From Calliopum simillimum (taxonomy: Eukaryota > Arthropoda > Insecta > Diptera > Lauxaniidae): a stretch of DNA of 64,000 nucleotides. The translations under genes and the position numbers were made by a program. The stretch is from NCBI GenBank assembly GCA_951812925.1, contig OX638368.1, positions 67,976,569 to 68,040,568 of the forward strand, read 5' to 3'. This document shows positions 56,067 to 64,000 of the stretch, in pieces. The notes beneath the pieces were generated by a model. The model made no database searches. It was given only the letters and a program-made list of their open reading frames with translations, and was not told the origin of the DNA. Position 1 is the stretch's first letter; the number at the start of each line of letters is the position of its first letter.

Positions 56067-58643
56067 CAGAGATGGGCACAGCTAGTTACTTTTGTAACTT
56101 GATACATTTTTGTTACTTGTTACTTTTGTATCAAGTATCAAAAATTTTTTTAGTTACTTGTTACTTTTGTATCAGTATCAAAAAAAAATTTTGTTACTTG
56201 TTACTTTTGTATCAGTATCAAAAAAAAATTTTGTTACTTGATACAAAAGTAACAAGTAACTAAAAAAATTTTTGATACTTGATACAAAAGTAGCAATCTC
56301 ATGAGTAACTATTGTTATTGATACATATATGTATAAATTTACATTTTTAATGGTTTTCAGGACTGCCAACTGTTATTTATTTTTATTTTGGTTAAATGGA
56401 ACTTTTTTAAGTTTAATTAAAAAAATAAATTTAGGTCTTGAAGTTCTTAAATAAACTTTTTAAAAAATCCAACACATATTTTTAGGGTTGCCACCTGGTT
56501 ATTTTCTGGAATTTTGCTAAAATCATACTTTTTGTGACTTGATTCAAATTTTTACTTTAGGACACGCTCAGATAAAATTTTTTAAAATCATACAAAAACT
56601 TTTAGGGTTGCCACCTGATTTTTTTTTCTAAATTTTGCCTAAGCCATATATGTATTTAGAAAAAAAATTTAATTTTAGTCTTAAAACGCTTAGATAAACT
56701 TTTTAAAAATCAAGCACATTTTTGGGGTTACCACCTGGTTTTTTTAATGAAATCAAAATTTTCTTCCAAAAAATTCCTTAAAACACCATTTTCTCTCTAT
56801 AAATTAACATATTGGGTCCAAAAACAACGAAACAAAAATTTAGTGTTGCCATATTAGGGTTGCCAGACGTTTTTTCGCAAAATTGCCTTTCGCTGTCAAC
56901 TTTCTTTATTGAAAAGTTATAGGATCAACCAAAAACCCATTGTAATTTTTTTAGGGTTGCCACCTGGTTTTTTTAATAAAATCAACATTTTTTCAATAAA
57001 ATGCTTAAAATCATAATTTTCTCTCTATAAATTAACATATTGGGTCCAAAAACAACGAGACAAAAATTTAGGGTTGCCATATTAGGGTTGCCAGACGTTT
57101 TTTCGCAAAATTGCCCTTCTTTGTCAACTTTCTTTATTGAAAAGTCATAGGATCAACCAAAAAACCCATTGTAATTTTATTAGGGTTGCCACCTGGTTTT
57201 TTTAATAAAATCAAAATTTTCTTCCAAAAAATTCCTTAAAACACCATTTTCTCTCTATAAACTAACATATTGGGTCCAAAAACAACGAAACAAAAATTTA
57301 GGGTTGCCATATTTTTTGTTCTGTTATTTTTAGACCCACTGTGTCAATTTATTGAGTGAAAATGTTGATTTAAGGAATTTTTTGGAAGAAAATTTTGATT
57401 TTATTAAAAAAACCAGGTGGCAACCCTAAAAAAATTACAATGGGTTTTTGGGTTGATCCTATAACTTTTCAATAAAGAAAGTTGAGAAAGAAAGGCAATT
57501 TTGCGAAAAAACGTCTGGCAACCCTAATATGGCAACCCTAAATTTTTGTTTCGTTGTTTTTGGACCCAATATGTTAATTTATAGAGAGAAAATGGTGTTT
57601 TAAGGAATTTTTTGGAAGAAAATTTTTATTTTATTAAAAAAACCAGGTGGCAACCCTAAAAAAATTAAAATGTGTTTTTGGGTTGATCCTATAACTTTTC
57701 AATAAAGAAAGTTGACAAAGAAAGGCAATTTTGCGAAAAAAAGTCTGGCAACCCTAATATGGCAACCCTAAATTTTTGTTTCGTTGTTTTTGGACCCAAT
57801 ATGTTAATTTATAGAGAGAAAATGGTGTTTTAAGGAATTTTTTGGAAGAAAATTTTGATTTTATTAAAAAAACCAGGTGGCAACCCTAAAAAAATTACAA
57901 TGTGTTTTTGGGTTGATCCTATAACTTTTCAATAAAGAAAGTTGACACAGAAAGGCAATTTTGCGAAAAAACGTCTGGCAACCCTAATATGGCAACCCTA
58001 AATTTTTGTTTCGTTGTTTTTGGACCCAATATGTTAATTTATAGAGAGAAAATGGTGTTTTCAGTAATTTTTTGGAAGAAAATTTTGATTTTATTAAAAA
58101 AACCAGGTGGCAACCCTAAAAGTTTTTGTATAATTTTAAAAAAATTTATCTGAGCGTGTCCTAAAGTAAAAATTTGAATCAAGTCACAAAAAGTATGATT
58201 TTAGCAAAATTCCAGAAAATAACCAGGTGGCAACCCCAAAAATATGTGTTGGATTTTTTAAAAAGTTTATCTAAGAACTTCAAGACCTAAATTTATTTTT
58301 TTAATTAAACTTAAAAAAGTTCCATTTAACCAAAATAAAAATAAATAACAGTTGGCAGTCCTGAAAACCATTAAAAATGTAAATTTATACATATATGTAT
58401 TAATAACAATAGTTACTCATGAGATTGCTACTTTTGTATCAAGTATCAAAAATTTTTTTAGTTACTTGTTACTTTTGTATCAAGTAACAAAATTTTTTTT
58501 TGATACTGATACAAAAGTAACAAGTAACAAAAATTTTTTTTGATACTGATACAAAAGTAACAAGTAACTAAAAAAATTTTTGATACTTGATACAAAAGTA
58601 ACAAAGTATCAGTAACAAAAAGTTACAATTTTGCCCATCTCTG
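56067..58643. mobile_element. hAT-type giant palindrome built of TTGCCACC modules
   Basis: Ends CAGAGATGGGCA / TGCCCATCTCTG, flanked by AACTGATC at 56059-56066 and 58644-58651. The element is a 2.6 kb palindrome with its centre near 57340. Outer arms carry repeated TTACTTGTTACTTTTGTATC; inner arms carry several modules starting TTAGGGTTGCCACCTGG or TTAGGGTTGCCATATTAGGG. No transposase. Open frames at 56178-56369 and 58352-58543 are mirror images of each other and are not genes. Confidence 0.88.
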
Positions 58644-58651
58644 AACTGATC

Positions 58652-59180
58652 CTCTCGTAGTTCCTGAAGATGAAAACCATCTAACACTAGAAATCACAAT
58701 TGATGTGCCTGTTAATAAACCTAAGGAGAGCACCCCTCAAAGGCCTAAAGTATTTAATTTTAAAAATACGAACTTCATTGCTCTAAAGGATCTGCTATCA
58801 AAAGCAAACTGAGAAACCATACTCTCACTTAGTAAAGAAAATTTAACTGCGAATGATCTTGACATTGCAGAAGGTTCTTTCACTAAATTTGTTCACTAGT
58901 GCTTTGAAACATCCGTACCTAAGCATTCAACTAGGACTATAAATGTTCCATTATAGTTTACACCCGAAATCAAAAAACTAAATTTTATAGGAAATATAAA
59001 AGAACCTCCACTATAATTGAATCGGTCATTTTTAAAAGGGGATATGTGACAAAATTTTACTTCTGACCAAGTTAAGAAAAACCCTCATAAGTTTTGTAAA
59101 TCTTATTTGAATGCAATTTTAGTGATGGCGGTTAACTAACATTGATATTTAGAAGTAATCTGCGTACTTGGAAAAAAGAT
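58652..59180 (+). pseudogene. Non-LTR retrotransposon: linker before RT
   Basis: Continues the endonuclease frame: LVVPEDENHLTLEITIDVPV, FNFKNTNFIALKDLLSKAN, a stop at a usual Trp, then NDLDIAEGSFTKFVH, VPKHSTRTINVP, FTPEIKKL, NPHKFCKSYLNAILSDGG-like. This is the region between endonuclease and reverse transcriptase in jockey/CR1-type elements (VPED-x-HHP-L-I; F-N-F-x-K/T-A/T-x-F). Several stops. The similarity fades after about 59180. Confidence 0.75.
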
Positions 59181-59438
59181 AGACCAACCAGCGCCATCAC
59201 CATAACGGCAAAAAACCATTTTCGGACGAGCGACACATATCCCATTTTAAAAATGACAGATTCAATTGATTTCGTAAACTACACAAGAGTAAGATATCAT
59301 TATCAAAACCTTAAAATTGTGCTTAAAAGCTCTATATTACAAAAGTAAAAAGAGAAATACAGAGCAACTCAAAGTCTTGTTGGAACTTCATTATTGTTAA
59401 GCGCAAGTACTGTACTCCCCCATCAAAAATGAAATATA
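59181..59438. other. Unassigned gap in the non-LTR element
   Basis: An open frame continues to 59348 but matches nothing I know; stops follow. It may be a small insertion or decayed LINE sequence. Confidence 0.3.
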
Positions 59439-60017
59439 GGGCGACTTCCTAAACGTATGTACACAATGTTCACAAACAGTTTTGTGACAGCATCTAAACT
59501 GTAACAGCATTCAACATTAAACGACATTGTCAAAATATACGTTGCTGTATATTTGCATAAGGGAACACTTTATTTACAAAGTTTGACATTTCACTATTCG
59601 AATATAAAAATGTTGCAAAAAAAATTATAATTGATCTATTAGTGGAACTATTTTAATGAGTTCAGTGGAAATTATTTTAAATATTTTTATAAATTGACCA
59701 AAAAAAAAAGAATTATCATCAACTTCCCATACTTTTTTCAAGACTTTCCCATAAAATTGGCTGCTTTTTGGTTTTGCACCGTGTTTTGCTCTATTTTAAA
59801 GCTTTGTTGTCAAAAACTTCCATTTTTGGTAGTATCAAAACAAATTGGTTTTAAAGCATCAACAACAAAGTTGATGCAATAGTTGCCAATTAAATGCGTA
59901 TTGATTACTTATGTTCGGCGTTAAGGAATGCTATGATTCGTCAACATTTTGTAGCTCGGCGTTTAGGAATGAATGACTTTGTATGTTTGCTTTGCATATA
60001 ACCTTAGGAAGTCGCCC
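59439..60017. mobile_element. MITE with GGGCGACTTCCTAA ends
   Basis: Inverted ends GGGCGACTTCCTAA on both sides; ATA flanks both (59436-59438 and 60018-60020), a 3-bp duplication. GG-starting ends and a 3-bp duplication fit PIF/Harbinger. The open frame 59694-59882 inside is not recognised. Confidence 0.6.
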
Positions 60018-60039
60018 ATAATAACATTTTATCTAATGT

Positions 60040-60333
60040 ATATAATGTCTTGTAATCTCTTTGCAGAATTTTTCATGACTACAAATTCTTCTGAGTCTTA
60101 TAATTATAATCCTTCTAAAATACAGCCAGCTGAAATTAGTCAACCGATTATAAACATTGACGATGTGCACCAAAATCTCAAACACTTAAAACCATCATTT
60201 AAATCTGGTCCTGATGGAATACCTTCTTTTATTTAAAAAAAAAATTGTCATAATGATCTTGTATATCCAGTTTATTTGATTTTTAAGTATTCCTTGCTAC
60301 TCGAATATTTCCCGTTCTCCTGGAAATCTTCAT
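60040..60333 (+). pseudogene. Non-LTR retrotransposon: RT N-terminal motifs
   Basis: Reads NLFAEFF, ISQPIINIDDVHQNLKHLKP, SFKSGPDGIPSFI, then a stop, then VYPVYLIFKYSLLLEYFPFSWKSSY. These are the first RT blocks (FA-x-FF; L-x-x-L-x-P-x-K-x-GPDGIP; P-x-x-W). It is interrupted at the VTPIFK position by a solo LTR. Confidence 0.85.
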
Positions 60334-60821
60334 ATTGTGACGAAAAATAAGAACATATGAAAAGAAACTTCACGAAAATACTTGACAGTTCGAGATGTCA
60401 ATAAAAACAGTGATGCCAAGTGATGTCACGAAAGTACTTGACAGTTCGAGATGTCAATAAAGGGAATCAACAAGATGTTGCCAGATGTTTCGCTAATGCA
60501 ATTCTAGAATGTTCATATGGGTATAAAAGGAGCTGTTCATGAGAGCTGAACACGGTTGATTTCAAGCAATAAAGCGAAAAGGTTGTACACAGTGAAAGTA
60601 AATAAAGTGCTTATTGTAATATTAGATTTTGAATGTAAATAAACAGTACCGTGTAAAAATAAACGTTTGTAATTTAAATAAACCATTTTATAACTAAATA
60701 AAGTGTGTGTTTTTGATTGCTACACAATCCAGTAATCGAACTCAGAAAACTGTAAGAGATTGAAATTATTGTCACAAGAGACAGGAAATTTCGTAATAAT
60801 ATATTGTTGCGTTGCACAAGT
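60334..60821 (+). mobile_element. Solo LTR
   Basis: Starts TGTGACG and has a TATA box (TATAAAAGG, 60522-60530), several AATAAA signals (60569, 60600, 60640-60710) and a CA-ending right end near 60775 (GTCACA) or 60821 (TTGCACA). Upstream of the TATA box a 35-bp segment CACGAAAATACTTGACAGTT... is repeated 56 bp apart (60371 and 60427), like duplicated U3 enhancers. There is no internal coding sequence, so it is an LTR left after recombination. The right boundary and target duplication are uncertain; the family is not identified. Confidence 0.6.
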
Positions 60822-62110
60822 CAGGCACTAAATCATTAATAAGTAATTACCGTGGGATTGCAAAACTTAGTGCATTGCCAAAACTTTTTGAAAGTATTAT
60901 TACTCCGTAAATTGCACATAATGTCAATCCCATAATTTCACGTTATCAACAAGGGTTCCTACCATGAAAATTACAGTTACTAATTTATTGGAATTCACCA
61001 ATATGATTATTAGTCAATTCGCAAATGGTTTTCAAACCGACGTAATCTACACTGATTTTAGCAAAGCTTTTGACGTAGTAAATCACAATTTTCTGTTAAT
61101 GAAACTCTCACTAATTGGTTTTCCTAAGAGCTTGATAAATTGGATTCAGTCATATCTCTCTAATAGATCCCAATTGGTTAGTTTTAATAACTATAAATCA
61201 AAAAATATTGTTGTTACTTCCGGTGTTCCCCAAGAAAGTCGCATTGGTCATCTGCTTTTTTATATTTTTATAAACGATTTACCATCTGTTTTAAAATACT
61301 ATAGGATCTTATTGTACGCTGATGACGTCAAGCTTTTTTATCCTCTTAAACACGAATTTGAGGCAACGTATCTACAGCATGACTTAAACAGTATTTTTAG
61401 CTGGTATGAAGTTAACTACATGAAACTAAATTTAAAGAAATGAATGCACATGACTTTTACACGCAAAACTCTACTTTCATGTACTTATTACATTGGTAAT
61501 TATACCCTCGAAAATCTTAACTCTTTTGAGGACTTGGGCGTAACAATGGATCCTAAACTAAAGTTTAATATTCATATAGACCGAATGATCAATAAATCTA
61601 ACTGTGTTCTTCGCTTCATAAAGCGCTAGTCCAAACAGTTTTGTGATCCATATATCACAAAAACTTTATTTTCATCTTTGGTGAGACCAATTTTAGAATA
61701 TGCTTCCGTTGTTTGGTGCCCTCGGTATCAATGTTACATACACGCAATATAATCGTCATAAGCAGTTTCTGATTTTTTGTCTGCGAAGTTCAACAGTTCA
61801 TTTACCACCATATGAACAAAGAGTAAAATTAATCAACTTATCGTCTCTAAAGAACAGGAGAATAATGCTGAATACTTTATTCATTATTAAGCTTATTAAT
61901 CGATGTGCTCTAAGCGAGTACCTTTAAAATAAAATACTCATTAAAGTGCCTCAACTACCAATGATAAGGTTCGAACTGCTGCACTTAAATACATGCAGAT
62001 CTAATTATCTGCTACATGAGCCCTTCCGAAATGCATGCTCTGATTTCAACCATGTTTATGTGTCTATTGATCAAACACAAAATGTTACCAAACGGATGTT
62101 GGCTACTAGC
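60822..62110 (+). pseudogene. Non-LTR retrotransposon: RT palm, thumb and C-terminus
   Basis: Reads KSGTKSLISNYRGIAKLSAL, PKLFESII, NVNPIISRYQQGFLP, then the 159-codon open stretch VTNLLEFTNMIISQFANGFQ, TDVIYTDFSKAFDVVNHNFL, LLMKLSLIGFPKSLINWIQS, NIVVTSGVPQESRIGHLLFY, ending with the catalytic YADD at 61315-61326. Downstream come stops, then NSFEDLGVTMDPKLKFNIHI, SNCVLRFIKR, SLVRPILEYASVVWCP and a degenerate C-terminus to about 62110. The motifs are of the jockey/CR1 group. The SGVPQG-S motif has Glu for Gly. A non-functional copy of low divergence. Confidence 0.9.
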
Positions 62111-62140
62111 ACAACTCTGTAACTTAACATCTACAGCGTT

Positions 62141-62415
62141 CAGCCATCTACTCGGCTGGATGAGGCCTTGCTTTAGCAATGGTAATACCTAGTAGCAGCT
62201 TCCACAAAGGCAGCTATCTCACACCATGGCCATAGCGCTCCTCGGCCGGATGAGGCCATTCTTTAAAATTAGTAATACCTAGTAGCAGCTTCCACAAAGT
62301 CAGCCATCTAGCGCCATGGTCATAGCGCTCCCCGGCCGGATGAGGCCATCTTTTAAACTTGGTAATACCTAGTACCAGCTTCCATAAGGGCAGCTATCTA
62401 GCGCTATGGTCAAAG
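62141..62415. repeat. 90-bp tandem repeat, three units
   Basis: CGGC(T/C)GGATGAGGCC recurs at about 62153, 62243 and 62333 (period 90 bp), with TAATACCTAGTA(G/C)CAGCTTCCA and CAGC(C/T)ATCTA in each unit. It lies just after the LINE reading frame, so it may be its repeated 3' UTR. Confidence 0.75.
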
Positions 62416-62529
62416 CGTTCTTTCCAGAGCTTCTCCTTAAGATAGTGATTGCATTGTATAGCGTTTTTTTCTAGCGCTGGAGCGGTTCGTGAGCACCTTT
62501 CATTGTTGTGCCATAGTTCTTGGTAGTGC

Positions 62530-62745
62530 TGCGACATCGACATCGATGTTGATGAAACAACGATGTTTTGCAAGAACATCGACTGTTTTTAACATCGCTG
62601 TTTAAAGTTTTTTTTTTTTGCAAAATCGATTTTTTGCCTCGATGTTTTTATTCGATGTTTTCACAAATTCTGTTTTCACAAATTTCGTTTGCACAAATTT
62701 TGTTTTCACAAGTTTTGTTGGCACAAATTTTGCTTAGACAATTCG
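62530..62745. repeat. Short-motif repeats (ATCGATGTT and TTTTCACAAATTTTG)
   Basis: CATCGATGTT-type motifs in both orientations at 62530-62660, then five to six imperfect units of about 17 bp, TTTTCACAAATTTTGTT, at 62655-62740. Confidence 0.6.
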
Positions 62746-63130
62746 CATTCAAAATTGGAACTACTTACTATTTAGGGTGTGCAAAGAGCTGTTCGAACCT
62801 TTTCGAGAATTCCGTCGTTTGTTTGCTCGTTTGTTCGAATGTTCGTAGCTTGCAACTTTTTTGCCAACTGCTTCGCTCTTGTTGCAAGTTGTTGCACAGG
62901 CTACTGTGTACACAACGTTACAGCCAACACATTGGCTTGCTTGTATCATACAAGTTGTGTGCAGGTCCGAATTTAAGCTTATTGTTGGCTTTGGTTAGAT
63001 AAAATGTTTAAGTAATTTTTGTGTAAACGATGTTTCTGTTGAATATTTTATCATATTCTTTGGCACGTTTCCTTTTGTCTATGGAAAAGTGATTGGGAAA
63101 CGATTCCATACAAATTTGGAAACGTTTTTT
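62746..63130. other. Non-coding gap
   Basis: The overlapping frames here are on both strands and low in complexity (TTGTTGCAAGTTGTTGCA); I see no gene. Confidence 0.4.
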
Positions 63131-63600
63131 TTTTCAAAATCTAACAGATATTTTTAGGGTTTTAGGGTTATTTTTTGAAATTTTGTTAAAATCATACTTT
63201 TTGTGACTAAATTCAATTTTTTAGTTTAGAAAATGCTCAGTTAAAATTTTTTAAAACTTCCAGGGTTGCCAACTATTTTTTTTTTGTAAATTTTGCTTAA
63301 TAATATAATATGTATGTATATAAAAAAATGTAATTTTAGTCTTAAAACGCTTAGATTAACTTTTTAAAAATCCTACATATATTTTTAGGGTTGCCACCTG
63401 GTTATTTTCTGAAATTTTGTTAAAATCACGCTTTTTAGTGACTAAATTGAATTTTTTGAATTTTGAATAAGAAACGAAAAGTTTAGGGTTGCCATATTTG
63501 GGTTGCCAGACTTTTTTCGCAAAATTTCGTTTCTTGGTCAGTTTCTTTATTGAAAAGTTATATTTTCGACCAAAAAACCCATAATAGTTTTTTTAAGGGC
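63131..63600. repeat. AGGGTTGCCACC module array
   Basis: Modules starting (A/C)GGGTTGCCA at 63262, 63389, 63484 and a further GGGTTGCCAGAC. The order and spacing match one arm of the palindrome at 56067-58643 (TTAGTCTTAAAACGCTTAGA, GGTTATTTTCTG, TTTCTTTATTGAAAAGTTAT). Confidence 0.7.
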
Positions 63601-64000
63601 GCAAAAAAGAAAACTTGCGGAGGAGAAAAAAAAAAAAAAAATTGAGGCGAATTTAACAAAAGTACCAAAATTGACGCCATTCTTCCAAAGTTCTACTTCA
63701 CATGCTTCGTTAAGATGTAAGTATCAAATCATAATTAGCTGCAGGGCTGTCGTTTCGGAATCTTTGACCGTAGTGAAAATTTCGAAAAATTCCAGAAAAG
63801 TGAAGTGTTTTGAAAACAAAAGTGTAGTGAATTTTGCAGTGTTATAAGAAAAAGATATATTCTCCTATTTTTTTAGTAGCATATCGGTGCTCTCAGGTAC
63901 AAAGGTCCCAATTCTTTTTTTTTCCAAATTTACTTTTTTGTCGATCCTAGAAGGTAACCCTCGAATTCACATCCGCTCAAAAATTTGACGTTTTATTTCA
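63601..64000. other. Window edge, nothing recognised
   Basis: A-rich run at 63630-63641, otherwise unremarkable non-coding sequence. Confidence 0.4.

Noticed and set aside
56178..58543. Identical 63-codon frames (MAVLKTIKNVNLYIYV...) as a duplicated gene
   Set aside because: They are the two arms of the 56067-58643 palindrome read in opposite directions.
62568..63002. 144-codon frame rich in Leu and Cys
   Set aside because: Built from TTTTCACAAATTTTG repeats and TTGTTGCA low-complexity sequence, with overlapping frames on both strands.

Overview
This is an AT-rich, intron-containing, repeat-saturated piece of an insect genome, most likely a higher fly (Diptera). The evidence is the mix of transposon families (Tc1/mariner, hAT, BEL/Pao, jockey-like non-LTR elements, Helentron-type repeats) and the only host gene I recognise, an Skp2-like F-box/leucine-rich-repeat gene. 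There are no operons, no tRNA or rRNA genes and no CRISPR arrays. Nearly every short open frame is spurious or is a piece of a decayed transposon.

Host genes. Two exons of an Skp2 orthologue lie on the + strand, at 10773-10932 and 22810-23002 with the stop codon. The splice sites are in phase. The 11.9 kb intron between them is filled with transposons. Upstream exons are not visible and probably lie left of the window or are hidden among repeats. A broken copy of the mitochondrial p32/MAM33/C1QBP gene lies at about 2126-2595.

1-10.7 kb: a PIF/Harbinger-like element, the p32 pseudogene, and a foldback repeat split by a 2.3 kb element. That element's ends start with CACAGTG, its target duplication is 5 bp (TGACG), and it is itself split by a Helentron-like repeat. 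A Tc1 element duplicated head to head follows. 10.9-22.8 kb (Skp2 intron): Helentron-like repeats and a roughly 6 kb inverted duplication. Inserted into that duplication are a second 5-bp-TSD Transib element carrying a RAG1-like transposase fragment, a mariner pseudogene, a TTA-flanked foldback element and another Helentron-like repeat. 23-33.3 kb: a Tc1 end, foldback elements, a 148-bp satellite in two orientations, Tc1 and mariner relics. 33.4-42 kb: a foldback element holding an hAT MITE, then a TA-flanked pogo-like element holding a full-length but dead hAT element (8-bp TSD) with a further element inside it. 42-51.3 kb: a BEL/Pao retrotransposon split by an hAT-type element, which holds a jockey-type retrotransposon, which is split by another hAT foldback element. 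51.3-64 kb: non-coding DNA, a perfect 112-bp tandem duplication, a second copy of the TTA foldback, and a non-LTR retrotransposon broken by a 2.6 kb hAT palindrome, a small MITE and a solo LTR.

How they fit together: insertions can be ordered in time because many carry exact target-site duplications and several interrupt sequences whose uninterrupted copy is elsewhere in the window. The most striking observation is the pair of Transib-type elements. One has ends reading CACAGTG, a 23-bp spacer and CCAAAA on one side, and CACAGTG, a 12-bp spacer and CCAAAA on the other. This resembles the 12/23 layout of V(D)J recombination signals. The other carries a fragment resembling the RAG1/Transib catalytic and zinc-binding region. 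All family assignments come from reading the sequence; no database search was run.
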